Source of the DNA: Runella limosa DSM 17973
GTDB lineage: Bacteria > Bacteroidota > Bacteroidia > Cytophagales > Spirosomataceae
Assembly (NCBI RefSeq): GCF_000482465.1
Contig: NZ_KI519421.1
Coordinates: 347,680-411,679, forward strand
DNA: 64,000 bases
Direction of reading: 5' to 3'
The translations under genes and the position numbers were made by a program. The notes under the pieces were generated by a model. The model had not been told where the DNA came from. It was given only the letters and a program-made list of their open reading frames with translations, and did no database searches. Positions 53,536-61,749 of the stretch are shown piece after piece (position 1 is the first letter of the stretch; the number at the start of each line of letters is the position of its first letter).

Positions 53536-54930
53536 ATGATTCTTATGCAAACCCTTAATCGTCGTTCAGTCTTAAAAGCCATTGGCCTCACAGCAGGTGC
53601 TACCGCCGTCGGAACCTCCGCAGAAGCTACCACCGTAAAAGAAATTACGTTCTCCCCTAACCCTCATTATATTTCCATTGCCCAGCCCATTACAGCCATC
53701 GTGTTGGGGGCAGGAAACCGTGGAAATGTCTATGGACGTTATGCCGTTGCGTACCCCAATGACGTTAAAATGGTAGGCGTGGCCGAACCGAACGAGTTTA
53801 GAAACGAGCGTTTTTCCAAAACCCACGGGATAGAAGCCAACCATCGCTTTACCACCTGGGAGGATGTATTTAAAGTCCCCAAGTTTGCGGATGCCATCAT
53901 CATTTCTACGCCCGATACGCTGCACTATGGCCCTGCCCTTCAGGCGTTGAAGATGGGCTACCACGTATTGCTCGAAAAACCAATTTCGCCCTCCATGCAA
54001 GAGTGTTTGGAGATATTGGCCGCTGCCAAAAAATCAAAAAGCATCATTGCGGTTTGTCACGTTTTGCGCTATACCGCGTATTTCCGAAAACTAAAGGAGC
54101 TGTGCGCCTCGGGAGATTTGGGGGAAATGATTAGCATCAACCACCTCGAAGGCATCGAGCACGTCCACATGGCGCACTCCTACGTACGCGGAAATTGGCA
54201 CGAATCGAAAAAAACGAACCCCATTATTTTGGCCAAATCGTGCCACGACCTCGACATCATGCGTTGGATTGCCAACAAATCCGCCAAAACAGTTTCTGCT
54301 TATGGTAATTTGAAGTGGTTTAAAGCCGAAAACGCCCCCGCAGGTAGTACCGAACGATGTGTAGAAGGGTGTAAAGTAGAACGCGAGTGTCCTTTTTCGG
54401 CCATTAAGGTGTATTATGAACAGAAAAAAAGAATTCACGTTTTGGACGTACCTGAAGATCCCGCCTTACAAGGGCCTGCGATTTTGGAACGCTTAAAAAC
54501 CTCCAATTATGGCCGTTGTGTTTACAAAATGAACAACGACCAACCCGACCATTATACCAGCATTTATCAGTTTGACAAAGGCGTTTTGGCCACGTTTGGG
54601 CTCGAAGCGTTCACGGGCTGGGAAGCGCGCAAAACCCGCGTTATGTTCAGCATGGGTGAAATAGAAGGTGATAACGACCTCATTAGAGTCACTGATTTCC
54701 GAACCAAAGAAGTAACGATTTGGAAAGCAAGTGCTCAAAAAGAGTTTAATAACTCGGGGCACGGCGGTGGTGACCATGGCTTAATGCAAAACTTTGTGCA
54801 GGCCGTTTCTCAAAATAATCCTGCATTGCTTACCTCTACCATCGAAGCCTCAATTGAGAGTCATTTGATGGGTTTTATGGCCGAAGAAAGTCGTAAAAAC
54901 GGCCGTTCGATGGAGATTAAAATTGGGTAA
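53536..54930 (+). CDS. Gfo/Idh/MocA family oxidoreductase with export signal and Cys motif
   Basis: The product (464 residues from ATG 53536; another ATG three codons later) starts with a Tat-like LNRRSVLKAIGLTAGATAVG. The NAD(P)-binding half has AIVLGAGNRGNVYGRYA and the catalytic HVLLEKPISPS. The substrate half contains an unusual Cys group, ERCVEGCKVERECPFSA near residue 275 and YGRCVYKM near 325, possibly a metal site. GHGGGDHGLMQNF near the C-terminus is typical of periplasmic family members. It probably interconverts a sugar or sugar acid, which fits the nearby sugar-oxidising GMC enzymes. Confidence 0.85.
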   Translation: MILMQTLNRRSVLKAIGLTAGATAVGTSAEATTVKEITFSPNPHYISIAQPITAIVLGAGNRGNVYGRYAVAYPNDVKMVGVAEPNEFRNERFSKTHGIEANHRFTTWEDVFKVPKFADAIIISTPDTLHYGPALQALKMGYHVLLEKPISPSMQECLEILAAAKKSKSIIAVCHVLRYTAYFRKLKELCASGDLGEMISINHLEGIEHVHMAHSYVRGNWHESKKTNPIILAKSCHDLDIMRWIANKSAKTVSAYGNLKWFKAENAPAGSTERCVEGCKVERECPFSAIKVYYEQKKRIHVLDVPEDPALQGPAILERLKTSNYGRCVYKMNNDQPDHYTSIYQFDKGVLATFGLEAFTGWEARKTRVMFSMGEIEGDNDLIRVTDFRTKEVTIWKASAQKEFNNSGHGGGDHGLMQNFVQAVSQNNPALLTSTIEASIESHLMGFMAEESRKNGRSMEIKIG

Positions 54931-54942
54931 ATACCTCTTCCT

Positions 54943-54965
54943 CCCGAAAGTTTTGAACTTTCGGG
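54943..54965. terminator. Hairpin between convergent genes, probable terminator
   Basis: CCCGAAAGTT (54943-54952) pairs perfectly with AACTTTCGGG (54956-54965) around TTG, between the Gfo/Idh and methyltransferase stops. Confidence 0.65.
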
Positions 54966-54977
54966 AAGGTTCTGATA

Positions 54978-55859
54978 TTACACACTCGCAAAACGATAAA
55001 AAATACCCAAGGGTAGCTTTCGTTTGGCACGGTCAGGCAAAAAGAGTTCACCACTCTCCGCATTAGGAACGTCGCCGAAACTATCAAGCACCAAGTTTTC
55101 GGCCATCAACGCCGAGAAACCGAGTGAGTATAAGTTTAAAATAAAAACAAAATCCTGATTATCAAGCAATTCCGCACACGATTTTAGCAAATCGTTCAAT
55201 TGCTCTTCCAACACCCATTTTTCGCCCGAAGGGCCACGACCGTAGGCGGGTGGGTCCAGAATTAGACCATTGTATTTTTTACCACGGCGCACTTCCCGTT
55301 GCACAAACTTAAAGGCATCTTCCACCATCCATCGGATGTTGTCCGTTTCGCTGCCTTCCATGTTTTCGCGCGCCCAAGTCACCACGGGCTTTACCGAATC
55401 AACGTGCGTTACATCGGCTCCTGCTTGGCGAGCCGCCACCGAGGCTGCCCCCGTATAAGCAAACAAATTGAGCACCGTCGGGCGCTCCACCTTCATTGCG
55501 CGGAGCTTAGTATCTAAATAATCCCAATTGGCCGCCTGCTCAGGAAAAATTCCGACGTGTTTGAAGGAAGTCAGTGAGCACTTTAAGCGCAAATTTAATC
55601 CGCCGTGGCGGTACTGCGTCCACCATTTTTCGGGCATATTGGGCGCAAGTTTCCACACTCCTTTTTCTGGCGAACCTTTATCACGCAGAAAAGTTGCCTG
55701 CGCCATTTGTTTCCATTCATTATCAGAAAGGGATTTGTCCCAAATGGCCTGTGGCTCTGGCCGTGCCAACACATACGCCCCAAAGCGTTCTAATTTTTCA
55801 AAATTTCCGCTGTCAATCAGTTCGTATTCTTTCCAGTGAAGAGGAGTCAGAAGTTGCAT
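54978..55859 (-). CDS. RlmI-like class I SAM-dependent methyltransferase
   Basis: The start is taken at the ATG at 55859 (MQLLTPLHWKEYELIDSGNF, 293 residues); the frame can be extended to a TTG at 55913. It has an N-terminal beta domain with RFGAYVLARPEPQAIW. A Rossmann methyltransferase domain follows: TVLNLFAYTGAASVAARQAG, VTHVDSVKPVV, a DNIRWMVEDAFKFV segment, and YNGLILDPPAYGRGPSGE, the active-site loop. It resembles rRNA m5C methyltransferases of the RlmI/PF10672 group and probably modifies rRNA, but the target base is not known. Confidence 0.82.
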   Translation of the reverse strand: MQLLTPLHWKEYELIDSGNFEKLERFGAYVLARPEPQAIWDKSLSDNEWKQMAQATFLRDKGSPEKGVWKLAPNMPEKWWTQYRHGGLNLRLKCSLTSFKHVGIFPEQAANWDYLDTKLRAMKVERPTVLNLFAYTGAASVAARQAGADVTHVDSVKPVVTWARENMEGSETDNIRWMVEDAFKFVQREVRRGKKYNGLILDPPAYGRGPSGEKWVLEEQLNDLLKSCAELLDNQDFVFILNLYSLGFSALMAENLVLDSFGDVPNAESGELFLPDRAKRKLPLGIFYRFASV

Positions 55860-55915
55860 ATAATAGTCGTCAGCCCATTGTACGAAGGGCTTTTTAGGAT
55901 GATTCAAACACAAAA

Positions 55916-55957
55916 GTAACTCTGCAAACTGGAATTTTCATTCCGTTGCAGAGTTAC
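55916..55957 (-). terminator. Hairpin terminator downstream of the 55979-57580 gene
   Basis: GTAACTCTGCAA (55916-55927) pairs with TTGCAGAGTTAC (55946-55957), with an inner GGAAT/ATTCC pair, and is followed on the minus strand by a short T-rich run. It ends the hypothetical gene before the methyltransferase. Confidence 0.75.
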
Positions 55958-55978
55958 CTTTTAATTTATCCAACAAAA

Positions 55979-57580
55979 TTAGAAAGAAATCTTGTTTAAG
56001 TAGAAGACATTTCGGCGACCGTCGTCACCCGTAATTCGCTGATAACCAAAAGCCAAATAATAATTATCATACCAATACACCACTTCATCGGTCGATGTTT
56101 GACGTACTTTATCACCCAAATCAGCCGTCATGATGGGAATCGGACGAAGGTCTTCGAGCACTTTATCACGGTCAAAAACTTTGGCTTTGATGGCGCCACG
56201 GCTGCTGTAAAACATCGAAACTGTTTTGTCATCGTTGGGTTTTATGCGCATTTTTTCCTTGAGCTCCATACTACGAACATTCTCAAAAGGCAACGAGTTA
56301 TCCCAAATCAAATCGCCTTTGGCCGTAAAACCTGCCACGATGGCATGGGTATAGACAAATCCGTTGAAAATCTGGCCATTATTCATCCGACGAGCTCCGT
56401 ACCAAGGATCCCAATAAAACGGATTCAAAAGTCCCATCGTCGGATACATTCCCATTCCACCATACATCATTGGTGATCCCCACCACGAGCTCGTGCCGTA
56501 GGGCCCGATGTTATTATTTTTGTATTCTGGATAAAATATTTCGCCCGAAATCAGGTAGTTGCCATTCTGTTCAATAATGTCATGTACCAAAAGGCGGTAA
56601 TTCAACTTAACGTCATCACCATTTTCGCGTTTCCGCTCAATCTTTCGTTGCATTCGCTCTTGCTCCCGCTCCGACATAAAATTGAAGAAGTTTTTAAAAT
56701 CAGTGAAGCTATGGTACTGCGTAAATTCGACTTCATCATACACAATTTTACTCAAAAACAAGCCCTGTGAAGCGCTGTTGTTATTGCCTTGCATATTGCG
56801 GAAGCCATACGTCCCAATCATCAGTTTGGTTGAGTCGTTGAGCATAAACAAGCGACCATTTAGTAAAGAATAATCGGGTTCGGGGCTGATAGTCACCTGC
56901 CCTACTGCTTGCCCATATTCGTCAAAAGTTCGGAAAATAATCTTGATTTCCTTGCCCTTACGAGCGGCATAGCAGACATTCACCAAATGATGGAGCGTAT
57001 CCACATCCACCGATTGAATCACGGTGTTCGCTTGGGTAACGCCTGCCAGTACTTTGCTTTGTTTAGAAGCTAAATTGGTATATAAAAGCATGGGTTCATC
57101 ACGAACCGTACCTGCCATGAAGACCGAATAACCAAGGGTTTGAAAATCGGTAATTTGAAACTTATCGACCGACGACAGATAAAATGTCTCCATATACCCT
57201 GCCAAACCAACTTTCACTACTTGGTAAAAATCAGTACGGCTACGGGTAAACAACAAATATACCGATTGGCCATCAAATGATGACTTGATAAAATCGAGGT
57301 TATCTTCAATGGTTCCGTTTATACTCCAATCTCGCTCTAAATTCGAGTTTAGTTTCTGGAGATTAAAGGCATTTTTCGCGATTTGTGACACTAAAATCAC
57401 CCCACGAGAACCCAACGAAATCGTATGATACGACTCGCTCGTTCCCACCGTTGGCAACTCCACGCGTTTTATGGTTTGGGCTTGAACTCCCGACAGAAGT
57501 GTTCCCAATAGCGCAATCAGAACTGTACTAAAAACCCATTTTGGGTTGTCCACAATGGACGTTTTTTTATGTGCTTTCAT
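55979..57580 (-). CDS. Secreted protein of unknown function
   Basis: The 533-residue protein has a long signal region ending GVQAQ (about residue 35). Repeated beta-rich segments that could form a beta-propeller follow (VYLLFTRSRTDFYQVVKVG, FMAGTVRDEPMLLYTNLA, FLSKIVYDEVEFTQYHSF). A charged patch SEREQERMQRKIERKRENGD lies near 305. A Gly/Tyr/Met-rich patch lies near 365-390 (SSWWGSPMMYGGMGMYPTMG). I do not recognise a family. The start overlaps the EVE gene by 14 bp, so the two are cotranscribed. Confidence 0.7.
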   Translation of the reverse strand: MKAHKKTSIVDNPKWVFSTVLIALLGTLLSGVQAQTIKRVELPTVGTSESYHTISLGSRGVILVSQIAKNAFNLQKLNSNLERDWSINGTIEDNLDFIKSSFDGQSVYLLFTRSRTDFYQVVKVGLAGYMETFYLSSVDKFQITDFQTLGYSVFMAGTVRDEPMLLYTNLASKQSKVLAGVTQANTVIQSVDVDTLHHLVNVCYAARKGKEIKIIFRTFDEYGQAVGQVTISPEPDYSLLNGRLFMLNDSTKLMIGTYGFRNMQGNNNSASQGLFLSKIVYDEVEFTQYHSFTDFKNFFNFMSEREQERMQRKIERKRENGDDVKLNYRLLVHDIIEQNGNYLISGEIFYPEYKNNNIGPYGTSSWWGSPMMYGGMGMYPTMGLLNPFYWDPWYGARRMNNGQIFNGFVYTHAIVAGFTAKGDLIWDNSLPFENVRSMELKEKMRIKPNDDKTVSMFYSSRGAIKAKVFDRDKVLEDLRPIPIMTADLGDKVRQTSTDEVVYWYDNYYLAFGYQRITGDDGRRNVFYLNKISF

Positions 57581-57983
57581 TTTGGCTTAAACTTAGTATG
57601 ACATCAAACTCTTCGGGTCGGATAGGCATTACCGACAATCGAGATTGCCTAATTAACGCTATTTGATCCAATCTATTATCTGCTTTAATTTGCTTCAATG
57701 TCACGGGTTGTACCAAGGGCTGCACAGGCACAAGCTCCACTACCACCCAGCGCGGGTCGTCGATTGTTGGGTCAGGATATGCTTCTTTCAATACCTGAGC
57801 AATGCCCACCACTTCCATGCCCTCATTGCTATGATAAAACAGAACCCAATCCCCTTCTTTCATGGCTTGGAGGTTGTTGCGGGCTTGATAATTACGCACG
57901 CCATCCCACACACTTTTTCCTGCCGTTACAAAATCATTCCAACTATACACAAAGGGTTCTGATTTGACCAACCAATAATTCAT
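57567..57983 (-). CDS. EVE domain protein
   Basis: The 138-residue protein is almost wholly an EVE/PUA-like domain: MNYWLVKSEPFVYSWNDFV, SVWDGVRNYQARNNLQAMKE, GDWVLFYHSNEGMEVVGIAQ and DPRWVVVELVPVQPL. EVE domains read modified bases in nucleic acid; ThyN1-like members have unknown targets. It is cytosolic. It overlaps the downstream secreted-protein gene by 14 bp, but no functional link is evident. Confidence 0.9.
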   Translation of the reverse strand: MNYWLVKSEPFVYSWNDFVTAGKSVWDGVRNYQARNNLQAMKEGDWVLFYHSNEGMEVVGIAQVLKEAYPDPTIDDPRWVVVELVPVQPLVQPVTLKQIKADNRLDQIALIRQSRLSVMPIRPEEFDVILSLSQNEST

Positions 57984-58033
57984 CTTGTTTTGTTTACTTT
58001 TCTACTACGCTATTTTTGAGAGTGTTGTTGCAA

Positions 58034-58960
58034 TTAGCTAACGAGCATCGCCGCGCCAAATACCCCCGCACTATCTCCTAACTTTGGTCGAAGTATTTTG
58101 GTTTCGACTCTTCCGCTGTTGAAAATATATTTTTTAGCCCGTTCAACCCCTTCCGTGTATAACAAATCAATGTTTCCAACGCCGCCACCAAGTACAATCG
58201 CATCGGGATCCAAAATATTCATTAATACCGACACGGCTTTGCCAAAGTACTCCAACATTCGGTCAATGGTCTGGGCAGCGTAAGGGTCATTTCCTGCTTC
58301 GTAGCGTTTCATAATCTCTTTCATTGTGATTTGTTCACCACTAATTTTAGCATAAAAACGCTGCAACGCAGGCCCCGAAAGCACTTGTTCTACGCACCCT
58401 TTTTTGCCGCAATAACAGTCGTCGCCGTTGGGTTCTAACTCATTATGCCCCCACTCTCCTCCTATTCCTTGGACACCGTTGAGCACAAACGCTTGGCCAT
58501 CTTTTCCCTTCAAAACCACACCACCACCAACGCCTGTTCCCATGATGACGCCAAAAACACAGTTAAAAGTTGGAACGACATCAGGAACAATCCCCATGAC
58601 CGCCTCAGCAAGCGCAAAACAATTGGCATCGTTGGCTATCTCCACAGGTATGCCCAACATGCTCATCAAATCACTGCACAAAGGCATGTCATTCAAACAA
58701 GTTGTGTTGCAATTTTTCATTAATCCTGTCGAAGGCTCAACCGTCCCTGGCGTACCTACGCCTATTTTTTCCGCCTTAAAACCCGTCTCGGCTTCCAGTT
58801 CTCTGACAAGCCTAACAATCTGACTAGCGATGTGAGCATACCCTTTATATGCTTCTGTATCAATACGTTTGCGAATCACAACTGAGTCGGGAGAAGGTGA
58901 TGACAATACAACGCCTTCGATTTTTGTTCCGCCAAGGTCTATTCCCCAAATGGTCTGCAT
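58034..58960 (-). CDS. ROK family sugar kinase
   Basis: The 308-residue sugar kinase has the ATP-binding IWGIDLGGTKIEGVVL, GVGTPGTVEPSTG, the substrate stretch EIANDANCFALAEA (with the catalytic Asp) and GVIMGTGVGGGVVL. The ROK zinc motif is DCYCGKKGCVEQVLSGPAL, preceded by GEWGHNEL. It phosphorylates a hexose or N-acetylhexosamine; which one cannot be told. No transporter or sugar operon is adjacent, and no N-terminal helix-turn-helix is present, so it is a kinase, not a ROK repressor. The divergent peroxiredoxin promoter lies in the 126-bp space. Confidence 0.88.
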   Translation of the reverse strand: MQTIWGIDLGGTKIEGVVLSSPSPDSVVIRKRIDTEAYKGYAHIASQIVRLVRELEAETGFKAEKIGVGTPGTVEPSTGLMKNCNTTCLNDMPLCSDLMSMLGIPVEIANDANCFALAEAVMGIVPDVVPTFNCVFGVIMGTGVGGGVVLKGKDGQAFVLNGVQGIGGEWGHNELEPNGDDCYCGKKGCVEQVLSGPALQRFYAKISGEQITMKEIMKRYEAGNDPYAAQTIDRMLEYFGKAVSVLMNILDPDAIVLGGGVGNIDLLYTEGVERAKKYIFNSGRVETKILRPKLGDSAGVFGAAMLVS

Positions 58961-59025
58961 TTTTTGTAAATGGTTGGTGTTTAGTATAAAGCTAATTTTT
59001 TGGCATAATTACGAACATTTACGCA

Positions 59026-59059
59026 TTTGTCAAGTTTTCAAAGGGTATTTCTATTTTTG
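59026..59059 (+). promoter_or_regulatory. Bacteroidota-type promoter of the peroxiredoxin gene
   Basis: TTTG at 59026-59029 and TATTTTTG at 59052-59059 are separated by 22 bp and match the -33 TTTG and -7 TAnnTTTG boxes. The start codon follows 27 bp after the -7 box, giving a short leader. Confidence 0.65.
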
Positions 59060-59086
59060 CCGAAACAAATCAAAAAATATATCACC

Positions 59087-59554
59087 ATGTCATTACAAAA
59101 AGGCGACAAAGCACCCGATTTTAAACTTTTCAATACGGAGAAAAAAGAGGTTTCGCTCGACGATTTTAAAGGTAAAAACCTCATTATTCATTTTTTCCCA
59201 TTGGCTTTCACGGGGGTTTGTACTACCCAACTCTGCACCATGCGCGACAACATTGAGTACTATACACGCCTCAATGCCGAGGTTTTGGGTGTGTCTATTG
59301 ACTCCATTTTTAGCTTGGGCAAATTCCGTTCTGAGCAAAATTACACCTTCGATTTGTTGTCGGACTTCAACAAAAAAATGATTCAGGACTACGGTGTTTT
59401 CTGCGAAAACTTTGTGTTTGGCATGAATGGCGTCGCAAAACGCGCTGCTTTTGTCATCGACAAAGAGGGCACCATCCAATACGCCGAAGTCCTCGAAAGT
59501 GCGGGTAACTTGCCTGATTTCGGTGCCATCAAAGCCACCCTCGAATCGCTTTAA
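59087..59554 (+). CDS. Peroxiredoxin (AhpC/TSA, AhpE/BCP-like)
   Basis: The start is the ATG at 59087 (MSLQKGDKAPDFKLFNTEKK, 155 residues); upstream frame belongs to the promoter region. The thioredoxin fold has HFFPLAFTGVCTTQLCTMRD. The peroxidatic Cys is the first of this pair, in the T-x-x-C context; the second Cys five residues later is a possible partner. FVIDKEGTIQYAEVLE completes the fold. It reduces peroxides in the cytoplasm. A terminator follows immediately. Confidence 0.92.
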   Translation: MSLQKGDKAPDFKLFNTEKKEVSLDDFKGKNLIIHFFPLAFTGVCTTQLCTMRDNIEYYTRLNAEVLGVSIDSIFSLGKFRSEQNYTFDLLSDFNKKMIQDYGVFCENFVFGMNGVAKRAAFVIDKEGTIQYAEVLESAGNLPDFGAIKATLESL

Positions 59555-59577
59555 CTGCGACCATATTCGACATATTA

Positions 59578-59611
59578 AGCCTCGTAATCAAGCCATTACG
59601 AGGCTTTTTTT
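59578..59611 (+). terminator. Intrinsic terminator
   Basis: AGCCTCGTAAT (59578-59588) pairs with ATTACGAGGCT (59595-59605) around a 6-base loop, followed by six T. Confidence 0.88.
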
Positions 59612-59716
59612 ACGCCCATTGATTTGGATTTCCATTCCCGAAGTTATTAATTGTAGAATATTTAACACTGTAAAGTGTTCCAACTGCGAAAATTCTAATA
59701 GAAATCTAAGGTCAAA

Positions 59717-60313
59717 ATGGGAATTGTGGAACGTCGTGAGCGCATGAAAAAGCAATTACGCGCTGATATCTTAAAAACCGCCAAGGACATTGCGCGTGAA
59801 GAAAGTTGGGCGGCAGTCTCTATCCGTAAAATCGCCGATGTGATTGAATACAGCCCACCGATGCTCTACGAATATTTCGACAACAAGGATAAAATTCTAG
59901 AAACCATCCGCAACGATGGCTTTGCGGCGCTGCACGAAGAATTGCAGAAACTAAAAACCCTCTACCGAAGTCCCGAAAAACTACTAACGGAGTTTGCCCA
60001 AATCCAGTGGCGTTTTGCTTTAGAACAAACGGAGGTGTTTCAGGTTATGTTTAACATAGACGGCGCCAACTGTCTTTCAAAACAGGTCTATCAAGCAGAA
60101 TTTGCCAAACTCAACACCCACCCCGTTTGGGAAGCACTAGCCCAGATTCGCCCGAGGTCTGCCGATGCGGTTTCTAAGACTTTTTACGAGTGGTGGTGCT
60201 TGACGTACGGTTTCTTGCTCATTTCGATTGTCACGCAACCTCGTCCGCAACTTCCCAACCTCGAACCTATTTTTATGGAATCAGTCCGACGGTTTGTAAG
60301 GGGGCTTAGTTAA
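59717..60313 (+). CDS. TetR family transcriptional regulator
   Basis: The 198-residue protein has the TetR DNA-binding domain at its N-terminus (MKKQLRADILKTAKDIAREE, then VSIRKIADVIEYSPPMLYEY and FDNKDKILETI). A C-terminal ligand-binding part follows, with a QTEVFQVMFNIDGANCLS stretch of the WHG type. Its target is unknown; the neighbours give no drug-efflux or lipid genes. Its stop overlaps the convergent stop of the 60310-61026 gene by 4 bp. Confidence 0.88.
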   Translation: MGIVERRERMKKQLRADILKTAKDIAREESWAAVSIRKIADVIEYSPPMLYEYFDNKDKILETIRNDGFAALHEELQKLKTLYRSPEKLLTEFAQIQWRFALEQTEVFQVMFNIDGANCLSKQVYQAEFAKLNTHPVWEALAQIRPRSADAVSKTFYEWWCLTYGFLLISIVTQPRPQLPNLEPIFMESVRRFVRGLS

Positions 60314-61026
60314 GCGGTTTTTTCTGACTGGCACACGACCCGATACACCATTTGTTTGGCCAAAGGCAAAAGCGTTTCCTGCACGGGGTAATCAATGGGT
60401 GATTCGATCAAATAAGTGGCAGGATTGGGCAATTCACGGCGCTTGCGGATAAGAGTCAGCTTGAGATTTTCAAAAGTATTTGCCATGTTCTTTGGCACCG
60501 ACTCAATGTACTTAGTTTTGATGGTCTGCTCCTCACTGCTCTCAAACAAACGTACGTTGTACTGAAAAATATCGGTTGCTTTCTGGGTTGTTCGGTAAAT
60601 AAACAGATACCCTTCTTTCAAATACAAGGGCATGATACCTACAGGAGTAAATACCAATTTCGAGGCGATGTCTTCGGATTGGTCTTGTCCGCGTGTCAGC
60701 GTTTTCTGAAAAAGTGGCAGAGAATACTCCAGAATGCTGTCAATTTCGGTCATTTCTTCACTCTGTGCCACTTGTTCATACAAAAATTCCATTTTTTGTA
60801 CATCTACACCCACAATACGCTTTCGGAAAGAGGCCAAAAATTGCTTTTTTGACTGCCTCAACTGCGCAGAAAGTTTAAAATGTTTTTCAACCTCAGGCAA
60901 ATCTGGGTACAGTTTATACTCATCAAACTGCGAATTAACTCCCTGTAAATAAGCCTTTAACACGTATTTTTTGTACTCAAAGTCTATCAATCCTTCCGTG
61001 AGCCAGTTATGATTCAATTTTCTCAT
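60310..61026 (-). CDS. Conserved hypothetical protein
   Basis: The 238-residue cytosolic protein (MRKLNHNWLTEGLIDFEYKK) has no signal or membrane segment. It is mostly helical for residues 1-120 (EYKKYVLKAYLQGVNSQFDE, KKQFLASFRKRIVGVDVQK), then mixed (LVFTPVGIMPLYLKEGYLFI, FENLKLTLIRKRRELPNPAT). It looks like a conserved Bacteroidota protein of unknown role. It is convergent with tetR and divergent from groES across a 330-bp space, so it is probably a single gene. Confidence 0.75.
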   Translation of the reverse strand: MRKLNHNWLTEGLIDFEYKKYVLKAYLQGVNSQFDEYKLYPDLPEVEKHFKLSAQLRQSKKQFLASFRKRIVGVDVQKMEFLYEQVAQSEEMTEIDSILEYSLPLFQKTLTRGQDQSEDIASKLVFTPVGIMPLYLKEGYLFIYRTTQKATDIFQYNVRLFESSEEQTIKTKYIESVPKNMANTFENLKLTLIRKRRELPNPATYLIESPIDYPVQETLLPLAKQMVYRVVCQSEKTA

Positions 61027-61201
61027 GTCTTAAAACTTTCAGTGGTTGAAAACATTCGGAAACCTGTGCATATCAAGGGGAAAAATGGTCTTTGCATCTA
61101 ATCTACCACCTCTTCCTTCGACTGTCCCAAATTACAAAAAAAAGCAGCACAACCAAATAATATCAAAGGTATTTTTACAAATTCCCAATGATTATTTTGA
61201 T

Positions 61202-61253
61202 AATGTCAGACTTTCCCAAGTCTTTACTACAAAAACTGAAAAAATGTCAGACT
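61202..61253 (+). promoter_or_regulatory. Direct repeats upstream of groES
   Basis: The 11-mer AATGTCAGACT occurs at 61202-61212 and 61243-61253, 41 bp apart, about 100-155 bp before groES. The TGTCA core is also the half-site of the palindrome before lon. No CIRCE element (TTAGCACTC-type) is present. The rest of the 61027-61356 gap is AT-rich without other recognised features. Confidence 0.45.
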
Positions 61254-61356
61254 ATAATTCAATTTTTGAGCTGGCATAGAAAATGAGTTAAAAAGAGACG
61301 ACAAAACTTAGTAATAAGTTCCAATAGTTGTAAAACCATCAAAACCCCTGATAATC

Positions 61357-61635
61357 ATGTCAGAAGTAAAAGTTAAACCATTAGCTGATCGCGTTCTAGT
61401 GCAAACTGCACCTGCCGAAGAAAAAACTGCATTTGGTATCATCATTCCAGACACTGCAAAAGAAAAACCACAACGTGGTACTGTAGTAGCAGTAGGCCCA
61501 GGTAAAAAAGACGAGCCCCTAACAGTAAAAGTAGGAGATACTATTTTGTACGGTAAATATGCGGGCACTGAAATCGCCGTTGAAGGCCAAGAGTACCTCA
61601 TCATGCGCGAATCTGACATTTTCGCTATTATCTAA
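61357..61635 (+). CDS. groES: Co-chaperonin GroES
   Basis: The 92-residue protein is a standard 10-kDa chaperonin: [20 protein letters not shown], a mobile loop with [20 protein letters not shown], the [20 protein letters not shown] strand pair and [20 protein letters not shown]. It caps the GroEL ring during folding in the cytoplasm. groEL follows after 114 bp, a rather wide spacer with a weak CGGTA/TACCG inverted repeat near 61670-61694 and no T-run, so they are probably cotranscribed. Confidence 0.97.
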   Translation: MSEVKVKPLADRVLVQTAPAEEKTAFGIIIPDTAKEKPQRGTVVAVGPGKKDEPLTVKVGDTILYGKYAGTEIAVEGQEYLIMRESDIFAII

Positions 61636-61749
61636 TGTTTTCTAATGCAAATGTGACAATTTGAAAATTCGGTAATTATCAATCAGCTACCGACCCAAAC
61701 TTTCAATTGTTTTATTTCCAAATTCTAAAATTTTCAATTTAAAAAAACA

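Noticed and set aside
61027-61356. CIRCE/HrcA operator upstream of groES
   Set aside because: No TTAGCACTC-N9-GAGTGCTAA-like sequence is present.
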